A DNA stretch of 64,000 bases from the NCBI RefSeq assembly GCF_044377145.1, contig NZ_JBILJQ010000010.1, forward strand, positions 28,039 through 92,038. The letters are read 5' to 3'. The position numbers and the translations under genes are program-made. Position 1 is the first letter of the stretch; each line of letters starts with the position of its first letter. Below are positions 30,206 to 38,263 of this stretch, piece after piece. Below the pieces are notes generated by a model. That model was not told where the DNA came from. It made no database searches and was given only the letters and a program-made list of their open reading frames with translations. This stretch comes from Aquimonas sp044377145. Its GTDB lineage: Bacteria > Pseudomonadota > Gammaproteobacteria > Xanthomonadales > Xanthomonadaceae.

Positions 30206-32263
30206 TCAGTCCGCCGGGTAGCCGAGCTCCACCGCCAGTGGGCTGAGGCTGGCGAACACCTCGCCCAGCACGCCGGTGTAGTTGCGCCAGGTGCCTGCGG
30301 CGAAACGCGCAGGGTTGGGGTCGCTGCCGTGCGGGGGGGCGTAGTTGCCCAAGGGCGCCTCGATGCCGAAGAAGGCAGCGGCGGCGGCCAGTGCGCTGAC
30401 AGGATCGGACTGCAGGTCTTCGAGTCGCAGCAGGGCGGTGCGTTCCGGCGCCGTCTGCAGGTGTTCGATCAGCATCTTGCAGGCCTCGCGGAGCCAGCGG
30501 CTCAGCAGCTCCGGGCTGTCGATCGCGTAACCCTGCGCCGAGCCAAGCGCCAGCCAGGACAGAAGCAGGTCGCGCGGGTCCGACAGCAGAACCACCAAAC
30601 GCGCGTCCGGCAGGGCCGACAGCAGGCCCGCGTCGCAGTGCGGCAACACATCGATCACGCCCTCGGGGCTCAGACCGCGCACGCTCAAATGGTGCAGCCA
30701 GGCTGCTTCGGCGCCGGATTCGCCGTGATGGCCGATTTGCGGACGCAGCGGGCCGAGTCCGTCGTTGCGTTGGTCGCTGTTGAAGCGGTCGGTCAGCACG
30801 ACGGTTGCGGCGCCCAAGGCCGACAGTGCGGCGGCCGCCTGGACGCCCGGAAGCACCCACAGCAGCCGCGCCTGCGCCCCGCGCGGGGCGTCAGCGGCGA
30901 GTGCCGGACCGGCCGGCAGGAAGCCCGGCAGCGGCAAGCCGGGCGCGCGCTCGCCCTCGGTGACCACGATCGAAACGCGCCAGCTGTCCATGGCTTCGTC
31001 GTAACGGCCCAAATTGTTCAGCAGAAGGCCGCGCAGGCTTTGCATGCTGCGCAGCAGACCGGCGTCGAGCGGCTGCTCGATCAGTGTGCTCAGCCGCTCA
31101 AGAGCAGCAGCAGGAGCGCTGTCGCGCTGCAACCGAACCAGCACCAGGTTTGCGCGGACCCGCATCGGCTCCTGTGTCAGCACCTGCTCGGCCAGCTTGG
31201 TGGCCTCGTCAATCCGGCCCAGTGCTTCCGCGCGCTGCGCCGCAGCCTCTTCCACCGCCAGGCTGCCCGGCCGGGCGACGCGCCAGCGCTCCAGTACCTG
31301 TTCACCGGCGGGGTTCACGGCGTCGAGGCTGAAGCGCGCGTTCCACAGCAGGTCCGCGCCGCTCTGATGCTGCAGCACGGCGTCCAAGGCGGCGCGCGCG
31401 CGCGCGCCGTCCTGGATGTTTACCCACAGATCCAGCAGGCGGGAGACCAGCAGCGGTTGCTCCGGTACCAGCACCAGGCTTTGCAGAGTGGCGTACTCGG
31501 CCGCTTCCAGATTGCCGAGGTCGAACTCGATTCCGCCCAGCAGGCCCCAGCCGCCCGCATCGGTCGGGGTGTGCTTGAGCACTTCCTGCAGCTGATCGCG
31601 GGCGGCGGCGTTCTCACCCCCTTCCAGCAGGACGCTCACCAGCAGGCGCTGTGCATTGCCCAGCCGCGGATTGAGTTTGATCGCGTTGCGCAGCGCTTGA
31701 GCGGCAACCGCCGGCAGGCCGCGGGCCTGGTAGGCGAGTGCCAGGTCGAAGTGCAGCCGCGGGTCGGCCGGATTGAGCTGCACCGCTCGACTGAGTGCGC
31801 CCAGGGCGCCATCTGCATCACCGCGCACCAGCGAGATCTGGCCCTGCACCTGCAGCACCGCCGGGTGATCCGGGTCAACCAGCCGCGCCAGTTTGAGCTG
31901 CGCTTCGGCGTCCTCGACATCGCCTTCGCCGAGCGCGATCCGCGCCAATCCCACGTACGAGGGCATCGAATTCGGGTCGAACTTCACCGCCAGGCTGAGA
32001 TCGCTGCGAGCCGCTGCGGCATCGTTGCGGGCAAACGCCAACTCGGCGCGGGTGACGTGGAAGCGTGCGGTTTCCGGCGCCAGCGCGATCGCCGTGTGCA
32101 GCGATTCCTCGGCTTGCCGGATATCGCCCTTCTGGAGCAATCCAAGTGCCAGCAGGTGATGCATGTCTGGGCTGCTGGGCATCTGCGCCAGGCCCTTGCG
32201 GGCGAGGTCGATGGCGACATCGGTGGCATTGCGGCGCAGGGCGTCGTGGATGGGCTGCAGCAT
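30206..32263 (-). CDS. TPR protein with C-terminal sulfotransferase-like domain
   Basis: In this 685-residue protein about the first 430 residues are TPR repeats (for example ALGALSRAVQLNPADPRLHFDLALAYQARG). The last 250 resemble the TPR/sulfotransferase fusions common in this order: ARLVVLLSDPRDLLLSWL matches the region that contacts the 3'-phosphate of PAPS, and LLRLEDLQSDPVSAL plus WRNYTGVLG match the C-terminal part. The expected N-terminal P-loop-like PAPS site (P-R-S-G-T) is replaced by LLWVLPGVQAAAALSALGA, so catalytic activity is doubtful. The ATG at 32263 is preferred to a longer form, since the TPR region begins there. Confidence 0.72.
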   Translation of the reverse strand: MLQPIHDALRRNATDVAIDLARKGLAQMPSSPDMHHLLALGLLQKGDIRQAEESLHTAIALAPETARFHVTRAELAFARNDAAAARSDLSLAVKFDPNSMPSYVGLARIALGEGDVEDAEAQLKLARLVDPDHPAVLQVQGQISLVRGDADGALGALSRAVQLNPADPRLHFDLALAYQARGLPAVAAQALRNAIKLNPRLGNAQRLLVSVLLEGGENAAARDQLQEVLKHTPTDAGGWGLLGGIEFDLGNLEAAEYATLQSLVLVPEQPLLVSRLLDLWVNIQDGARARAALDAVLQHQSGADLLWNARFSLDAVNPAGEQVLERWRVARPGSLAVEEAAAQRAEALGRIDEATKLAEQVLTQEPMRVRANLVLVRLQRDSAPAAALERLSTLIEQPLDAGLLRSMQSLRGLLLNNLGRYDEAMDSWRVSIVVTEGERAPGLPLPGFLPAGPALAADAPRGAQARLLWVLPGVQAAAALSALGAATVVLTDRFNSDQRNDGLGPLRPQIGHHGESGAEAAWLHHLSVRGLSPEGVIDVLPHCDAGLLSALPDARLVVLLSDPRDLLLSWLALGSAQGYAIDSPELLSRWLREACKMLIEHLQTAPERTALLRLEDLQSDPVSALAAAAAFFGIEAPLGNYAPPHGSDPNPARFAAGTWRNYTGVLGEVFASLSPLAVELGYPAD

Positions 32264-32346
32264 CGGGCGGGCCTTGAAGACGAAAGCCGGCGAGTGTACC
32301 AGCGGCTTGCAGACCTCCCCAGTGCGGTCCCTCTGCAAGGCACGGC

Positions 32347-33345
32347 TCAGCCGGCGGCGTCGGCCAGACCCTGCTGCAGGCGTTGGGCGACCCAGCGGCT
32401 GGCGTGGCTGCGTGCGCCGAAGCCGTCGAAGAACCCGCAGTGGCCGCCGTGCGCCAGCACTTCCAGGCTGGCCTGCGGCGGCAGCTGCAGGCGATGGAAA
32501 TCCACGACCGGAATGATCGGATCGTCGGCCGAGGTGAGGATGCTGGTCGGAACCTGCAGGCTGGCCAGACGCTCCCCGGCGATCGAATAGCTGTCGAGGT
32601 AGCTGTCGAGATCGCCGAGCGTGGTGTGGCGTTCAACCAGGATCCGGGTCAGCTCGCGCATGCCCGACTTCAGCTCCGCAGCGCTGAAGTGGGAGTGCTC
32701 GGGGAACAGCTTCTGCTTGCGCTTCAGCGAGCCAACCCACTTCAGCATGAAGTAGTGCTGGTAGAACCACGGCGCGCGTTCGATCGCCGCCATCCCGGCG
32801 GCCGGGCTGATCACCGGGCACACCGCCGCCGCGTGGTCGAGCCGGATCCCCGCTGCCGGCGCGCGCAGCGCCACGCGCAGGGCGAAGTTGCCGCCGAGCG
32901 AGAACCCGGCGATGGCGAAGCGCGATGGATCAAACCGCTGCTGCACCAGGGCCACCGCTTCGACCACTTCCTCGATGCGGTTGGAGCTGAACAGTTCCGG
33001 GTTCAGATGGTGGGTGTCGCCGTGGTCGCGGAAATTCAGCCGGAACACGTCGAAGCCACGCTGCAGCAGCTCACCGCCGGTATCGAGCACGTAGTTGGAG
33101 CCGGCGCATCCTTCCCAGCCGTGCAGCAGCATCACCAGACCACGGGTTTCCGGCTGAGCGTTCTGGCGGGTCAGATAGCCCTGCAGGTGCGCGCCGCCGG
33201 GGCAGTGCAGGTCATGCAGTTCAGCGGCGTGCTCGAGCCGGCTGCGCTGGCGCAGCACGAAGCGGCGCAGCCGACTGCTGGCCAGCACCGACTGCAGGTG
33301 CGGGTTGCGCAGCAGGCGCGGCGGGCTGAACACGTCAGCGCTCAT
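32347..33345 (-). CDS. YheT-type alpha/beta hydrolase
   Basis: This 332-residue alpha/beta-fold hydrolase has the COG0429 layout. Its N-terminal segment (PPRLLRNPHLQSVLAS) is typical of YheT/EMB8 proteins. The oxyanion region is MLLHGWEG, the nucleophile elbow is GFSLGGN, and the acid and base are in LTSADDP and HGGHCGF. The substrate is probably a short-to-medium acyl ester, from the family only. Its ATG directly follows the stop of the PlsC-like gene with no gap, so the two are coupled and may act together on lipids. Confidence 0.88.
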   Translation of the reverse strand: MSADVFSPPRLLRNPHLQSVLASSRLRRFVLRQRSRLEHAAELHDLHCPGGAHLQGYLTRQNAQPETRGLVMLLHGWEGCAGSNYVLDTGGELLQRGFDVFRLNFRDHGDTHHLNPELFSSNRIEEVVEAVALVQQRFDPSRFAIAGFSLGGNFALRVALRAPAAGIRLDHAAAVCPVISPAAGMAAIERAPWFYQHYFMLKWVGSLKRKQKLFPEHSHFSAAELKSGMRELTRILVERHTTLGDLDSYLDSYSIAGERLASLQVPTSILTSADDPIIPVVDFHRLQLPPQASLEVLAHGGHCGFFDGFGARSHASRWVAQRLQQGLADAAG

Positions 33346-34143
33346 CTAGCGCTGCATCGCCGCGATGATCTGCGCGCGCGCGCTGTCGGCGAGCCGGCGG
33401 CGGCCGTCTTCGTTGGGTTCGATGGGCTGCAGGAAATGCACTTCGGCCACCCGCGGCGGGTCACCCAGCACGCGCAGAAAATTGGCCATGAAGCTCTCGC
33501 CCGGCTGGAACGCCACCAGCGCCTGGGCCGAGCCGCCCTCGCCGTAGCGCAGCGCGACCGGCTGTACGGTCGACGGCGCAGTCACCGCAGCCTGGAAGAT
33601 CCGCGCGTGAAAGGTGTGCACGCTCAGGCCGTCGGTGGTGCGGCCTTCGGGAAACACCCCGACCGCCTGCTGCGCACGCAGGCGCTCGACCATCTGGTGC
33701 ATCACCCCGTTCAGCGATTCGTTGTTGCCGCGGTGGTGATAGATGGTGCCGGCGCGCGCGGCCAGCCAGCCGATCAGCGGCCAGCGGCTGATCTCGGCCT
33801 TGGCCACGAAGCCGACCACGTGCCGGCTGTGCATCAGGGTGATGTCGAGCCAGGCCACGTGGTTGGCGACGAACAACACCCCGCCGGGCAGCGGCTGCCC
33901 GAACTGGCGGACGCGAAACCCGAAGATGCGCAGCAGGCCGGTGCACCACAGCCGGATCATCCGGTGATCCAGGCGGCCGGTGCCACGGCCGATCCGCGCA
34001 GTGATCGGATTGATCAAGAGCACGGTCAGCGGCAGCGAGATCAGCAGGTGCAGCAGCAGCAAAGGCGCGCGCAGGGCATACCGCAACGCTCGCCAAGGGT
34101 CGCGCAGCTGCGCCGGCGATGGCGAATCCGACAGGGAGTTCAT
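33346..34143 (-). CDS. 1-acyl-sn-glycerol-3-phosphate acyltransferase-like (PlsC family)
   Basis: This 265-residue membrane-associated acyltransferase has an N-terminal hydrophobic helix (LLLLHLLISLPLTVLLI), the catalytic NHVAWLD (HX4D) and the substrate-binding FPEGRTTDG. PlsC transfers an acyl group to the sn-2 position of lysophosphatidate; related members acylate other lipids, such as ornithine lipids. The ATG at 34143 is chosen over a GTG three codons upstream. The stop abuts the start of the YheT-like hydrolase. Confidence 0.87.
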   Translation of the reverse strand: MNSLSDSPSPAQLRDPWRALRYALRAPLLLLHLLISLPLTVLLINPITARIGRGTGRLDHRMIRLWCTGLLRIFGFRVRQFGQPLPGGVLFVANHVAWLDITLMHSRHVVGFVAKAEISRWPLIGWLAARAGTIYHHRGNNESLNGVMHQMVERLRAQQAVGVFPEGRTTDGLSVHTFHARIFQAAVTAPSTVQPVALRYGEGGSAQALVAFQPGESFMANFLRVLGDPPRVAEVHFLQPIEPNEDGRRRLADSARAQIIAAMQR

Positions 34144-34228
34144 GCGCGGCACGATACCGGAGCCGACCTTGTGGGGCCAGATGCCGCACTGCGGCAGAAC
34201 CGCCGGCGCATACCCCGGCGGCTCGGGT

Positions 34229-34669
34229 TCAGCCGGGTTTGGCCCGCGGCACCACCGCCATGGTCAGCCGCGACACGCAGGTCGCCTGGCCGGCCTCGTT
34301 CTCGATGCGGATATCCCAGACCTGGGTGCTGCGGCCGACATGCACCGGCCGCGCGGTGCCGATCACCCAGCCTGAGGTCACCGCACGCAGGTGGTTGGCA
34401 TTGATCTCCAGCCCGACTGCGACCTGGCTGGCCGGGTCCGGCAGGCACAGGTTGGCGGCCATGCTGCCCAGCGATTCCGCCAGCGCCACCGACGCGCCGC
34501 CGTGCAGCAGCCCGAACGGTTGATGGGTGCGCTGATCGACCGGCATCCGCCCGCGGACGAAATCGGCCCCGACCTCAAGCACCTCGATGCCGAGGTGCTC
34601 CATCAGGGTGCCGCGCGAACCGGCGTTCAGGCCGGCCGCGTCGGTGTCATGACGGAAGGGCGAGCCCAT
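34229..34669 (-). CDS. PaaI/YdiI-like hotdog thioesterase
   Basis: This 146-residue hotdog-fold acyl-CoA thioesterase carries the PaaI-type active-site helix HQPFGLLHGGASVALAES, whose Glu is the expected catalytic residue. The pattern is nearest to YdiI/MenI-type enzymes that act on aromatic or 1,4-dihydroxy-2-naphthoyl-CoA, but the substrate cannot be set from sequence. A TTG nine bases upstream overlaps the stop of the DUF1232 gene and is an alternative start. It is in one operon with that gene. Confidence 0.85.
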   Translation of the reverse strand: MGSPFRHDTDAAGLNAGSRGTLMEHLGIEVLEVGADFVRGRMPVDQRTHQPFGLLHGGASVALAESLGSMAANLCLPDPASQVAVGLEINANHLRAVTSGWVIGTARPVHVGRSTQVWDIRIENEAGQATCVSRLTMAVVPRAKPG

Positions 34670-34674
34670 CGCGC

Positions 34675-35280
34675 TCAACGGATCTGCATCAGGCCGGGGC
34701 GCCAGCTGCGGGTGTACTTCTCGCGGCCGCCGTAGCCGCTGCTGCCGCCGTAGCCGACGCCGTAGTCGCGGTCGCGGCGGCGGTGAATGCGGCCGATCAA
34801 CTCTTCGCGGCGCGATTCGAGGAAGTCAGCGCGACCGACCTCGGCCGGATTCAGGCCACGGCGATCGGCTTCGTGCTGGCGGAAGTCGCAGAAGTCCTCG
34901 TAGGCCTCCAGCTCGTTGTGCAGCTCGCGCAGGCACAGCTCGATCATGATCGCGTCGTCGAGGTAGCCCAGCACCGGCACGTGGTCGGGGATCGCATCGG
35001 AGGGGTCGACGAAGTACACCAGCGCGGCGACCACATGCTTGCGGTCTTCTTCCGGCAGGGCGAAGCCATCGTCGTTCAGCATCGCGATCAGCGAGTCCAA
35101 GCCTTCCAGACGCTGGCGGATGAAGTCCGGCAGCGAGTCGACCTGGGCGGTTTTCAGCAGGGCGGTGGCGGCGGCGACGATCTCGTCCGGCGACTTCGCA
35201 TTGGCCTCGGCCGACTTCTGCGCGGCGCGGAAGCGCTCCAGATCGCTGTCGCTGAGTTCGATGTTGATGCTGAGGGGCAT
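34675..35280 (-). CDS. DUF1232 (YkvA-like) domain protein
   Basis: This 201-residue protein has the YkvA/DUF1232 core ALVYFVDPSDAIPDHVPVLG followed by YLDDAIMIELCL, at about residues 84-115. The N-terminal 70 residues are helical and the C-terminus is basic and Gly/Tyr-rich (RRRDRDYGVGYGGSSGYGG), possibly disordered. The function of the family is not established. The ATG at 35280 is preferred to one six codons upstream, as GGAAC precedes it. It leads the operon with the hotdog thioesterase. Confidence 0.82.
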   Translation of the reverse strand: MPLSINIELSDSDLERFRAAQKSAEANAKSPDEIVAAATALLKTAQVDSLPDFIRQRLEGLDSLIAMLNDDGFALPEEDRKHVVAALVYFVDPSDAIPDHVPVLGYLDDAIMIELCLRELHNELEAYEDFCDFRQHEADRRGLNPAEVGRADFLESRREELIGRIHRRRDRDYGVGYGGSSGYGGREKYTRSWRPGLMQIR

Positions 35281-35388
35281 GGCGGTTCCTTGCGGCATTC
35301 GGATTCGAGGGAGGGGACCTGGCGCGGAACACGACCGCGCAGCCTGCGCAGCCTAGCCAGCCCCCGGGGGGCGGTCAATTGACGATGG

Positions 35389-38109
35389 TCACCGGTGATC
35401 GCCGCTGCTGGCGGCCATGTGCATGCTCAAGCTCGCCGCAAGCGGATGTGCGCCCAGCCCTGCGGCCTGCAGCGCTTGCAGTGCCTCTCGCCGCAAACTC
35501 GCGGCAGTAGCGTGTTCGCCCAGTGCCAGCGCCGCTGCCGCTGCGCGCGCGAGCCGACGGGCCACGTCGGCGGCAAGGCCCGGCGGCAGCGTTCGATCAG
35601 CGCCACGCAAACTCGCCAGCAAGGCCGCCGCCCGGGTCGGGTCGTCTGCCGCCAGCGCGCAGCTGGCCTCGGCCTCAACCGTGAGTGCGTGGTCTTCGAC
35701 CGCGAGCACCGGGCTGAGCGCAAGTTCGGACTGCAGCCTGCGCAGCGCGGCTGAGCCGTCGCCTCCGCCATCGCACTCGGTGATCGCCAGCCAGGCTGCA
35801 GCGACCGCGCGCAGGCCCGCATACGGCGCCGGCCGCTGCGCCAGCAGCTCCAGCGCGCGGCTCAGAGCGGCGCGCGCCTCCGCGCTGGCGCCGCCCGCGG
35901 CCAGCGCGATGCCGCGGTTCCAGTGGTAAACGTCGTAGTCCTCGGCCCGGGCGAGCCCGCGCACCTGGGCGATTTCCGCATTGCCACGCTCGAACGCGAT
36001 CCGCGCAGGCTCGAACTCGCCGCGCGCCAGCGCCAGCCGGCCGGTGCCGAGCCAAGCGCTGCCGCGGTACTCGCTGGGGGCGTCGAGCACCGCGTCAAAG
36101 ATCGACAACGCTTCCGCGAAGGCTTCCGCGGCAGCGTCGAATCGGCCCAGCGCGCGCTCGCCATTGCCCAGATTGGCGAGCATCACGGCCACCCGCAGAT
36201 GACGCGGCCCGTACAGCGCACGCATCAGCGCCAACGACTCGACGCGCAGCGCCTGCGCCTCGTCGTGCCGACCGAGCTGGCCGTAATAGATCGCCAGCGC
36301 GTTCACCAGCCGCTGACGGCTGCGCGGCGCCAGCGACGCGCCTGCCTCGGCCAGCAGCGGTTCGATCTGCGCCAGCGCCTGCGCGAACAGGCGCTGATCG
36401 CCGAACAGATGGCCGCGTTCGAGCCGAATCTCGGCCCACAGCTCGCTCCCGGCCAAAACGCCGAGGCGTTGTTCCGCGCGTGCCAAGGCGTCGAGTGCGC
36501 GCTCGGGCTCGCGCTGCTGTCGCTCCAGCTGCGCGCGCCGCAGCAGGGCACGTGCGGCGATCTCCGCCGCCAGCGCGGGCGTCGCGGTCAGCGTTTCCGA
36601 AAGGGCGAGGCTGGCGTCGACCAGGTGCCCGCCACGCGCCTGATCGCCGCGCGCGATCCACACCTGTGTGATCGAATCCAGCATGTCGGCGCGCACCTCG
36701 GGCTGACCCTGTGCATTCAGCGCCAGAGTTTCGGCTTCCTGCAGCAGCATCGCGGTGCTCGGCAATTCCTCCCGCGGCCGCCCGGGCACCTCGGTTTCGA
36801 ACACGCCCTGCAGGAAGCCACGCAGCGCGTCAGCCCGGGCGCGACCCGCTTCGGCATCGGCGCGGGCGAGCTCGGCGGCCTGGCGCTCGCGCTCGGCGGC
36901 GGCCGCGCGCTCCAGCGCGATCGCGCTGCCGGTCAGCAGCGCCAGCACCGCGATCAGGCCCAGCGCGGCCGGCAGCCAGTGCCGCTTGAGCGTGCGACTG
37001 AAGCGGTACAGCAGGGTCGGCGCGCGTGCCTGCACGGCACGGCCGTCGTGCCAGCGCTGCAGATCGGCGGCCAGTGCTTCCACGCTCGGATAGCGACGCG
37101 CGGGGTCGCGTTCGAGCGCCTTCAGCACGATCGCGTCGAGGTCACCGCGCAGCAGCTGTACCGGCGGCAGATCCGGGTCTTCCACGCTGGCGCGACACCG
37201 CGACGGCTGGGTGATCGGCGCATCGGAATCGGTGCCGGAACGCGGCGGTTGCCCACACAGCAGGGTGTACAGCAGTGCGCCCAGGCCGAACACATCCATC
37301 GCCGTGGTGGCCGGCCCGCCGGTGAACTGTTCGGGCGCCGCATAGGCAGGCGAAAGCGCCCGCCAGCGGGTGGCGGTGGCTTCCGTATCGAACTCGTCCT
37401 CGGTCAAGCGAGCGATGCCGAAGTCGAGCAGCCGCACGTGTCCGCTGGCGTCGACCAGCACGTTCGAAGGCTTGATGTCGCGATGCACCACCAGGCTGCG
37501 ATGGGCGTAGGCGACGGCCTCGCAGACCTGCAGCAGCAGCCCCACGCGGGCGCGCAGCTCCAGCCGCTGGTTTCTGCACCAGAGATCGATCGGCTGACCT
37601 TCAACCAGATTCATCGCCAGCCACAGACTGCCGTCCTCCGCGCTGCCCGCATCCAGCAGCGCAGCGATACGCGGGTGGTCGAGGCGGGCCAGGATCGCTT
37701 GCTCGCGGCGGAAGCGTTCAACACCCTCGGTCCGGGTCGCCAGCGGCAGCAGCTTCAGCGCCGCCTGCCGATGTGGCGCCTCGAAGCTGCGCGCGCGGTA
37801 GACCACCGCCATGCCGCCGCGTCCAAGCTCGTCCTCCAGCACCCAGCGCCCGAGTTGGCGTCCGCGCAGTGCCGCCGCCGGGGCCAGAACACCCGGGCCC
37901 GAACTCGCGTCGGCCGCTGAATCCGCCCGCAGCAGCTGCCGCACGCGCTGCTCCAGCTCCGGTGGCAGCGCGAGCGCCTGCAGCGCGTCCTCGCGCGCGT
38001 CGGGTTCCAGCTCAAGCAGCTGGTCGAAGACGCGATCGGCCGCGCGCCAGAGCGCCAGCTCAGCGGCGTCAGCGACCGCCGGTGGGATGCCGCGATCAGG
38101 GGTCGACAT
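35389..38109 (-). CDS. Membrane serine/threonine protein kinase with helical-repeat sensor region
   Basis: In this 906-residue protein a Hanks-type kinase domain (about residues 90-360) has the glycine loop LGRGGMAVVYRA, lysine AALKLL, catalytic HRDIKPSN near residue 210, LDFGIA and PAYAAPEQ, so it should be active. One membrane helix (about residues 378-396, LGLIAVLALLTGSAIAL) is followed by a long coiled-coil and TPR-like region outside the cytoplasm. The N-terminal 85 residues resemble the leader of kinases paired with ECF sigma factors. Such kinases are usually adjacent to their sigma factor; here the likely partner is at 40437, beyond an inserted secreted-protein gene. The start at 38109 gives a leader typical of the family. 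Confidence 0.9.
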   Translation of the reverse strand: MSTPDRGIPPAVADAAELALWRAADRVFDQLLELEPDAREDALQALALPPELEQRVRQLLRADSAADASSGPGVLAPAAALRGRQLGRWVLEDELGRGGMAVVYRARSFEAPHRQAALKLLPLATRTEGVERFRREQAILARLDHPRIAALLDAGSAEDGSLWLAMNLVEGQPIDLWCRNQRLELRARVGLLLQVCEAVAYAHRSLVVHRDIKPSNVLVDASGHVRLLDFGIARLTEDEFDTEATATRWRALSPAYAAPEQFTGGPATTAMDVFGLGALLYTLLCGQPPRSGTDSDAPITQPSRCRASVEDPDLPPVQLLRGDLDAIVLKALERDPARRYPSVEALAADLQRWHDGRAVQARAPTLLYRFSRTLKRHWLPAALGLIAVLALLTGSAIALERAAAAERERQAAELARADAEAGRARADALRGFLQGVFETEVPGRPREELPSTAMLLQEAETLALNAQGQPEVRADMLDSITQVWIARGDQARGGHLVDASLALSETLTATPALAAEIAARALLRRAQLERQQREPERALDALARAEQRLGVLAGSELWAEIRLERGHLFGDQRLFAQALAQIEPLLAEAGASLAPRSRQRLVNALAIYYGQLGRHDEAQALRVESLALMRALYGPRHLRVAVMLANLGNGERALGRFDAAAEAFAEALSIFDAVLDAPSEYRGSAWLGTGRLALARGEFEPARIAFERGNAEIAQVRGLARAEDYDVYHWNRGIALAAGGASAEARAALSRALELLAQRPAPYAGLRAVAAAWLAITECDGGGDGSAALRRLQSELALSPVLAVEDHALTVEAEASCALAADDPTRAAALLASLRGADRTLPPGLAADVARRLARAAAAALALGEHATAASLRREALQALQAAGLGAHPLAASLSMHMAASSGDHR

Positions 38110-38263
38110 GCTCGCAACTCCTGCACGGTGGGCGGGCGCCAGGTGGCAGAGCATAGCGAGCGCGGACGCGGTGTCTGTTGGTCGCGCGGTTTCGCGTGTG
38201 TCTCCTGGCAGCAAGACCCGAACGCAGACCTGCGGACGGGGACGATCGCTCCGGAGGCCATCC

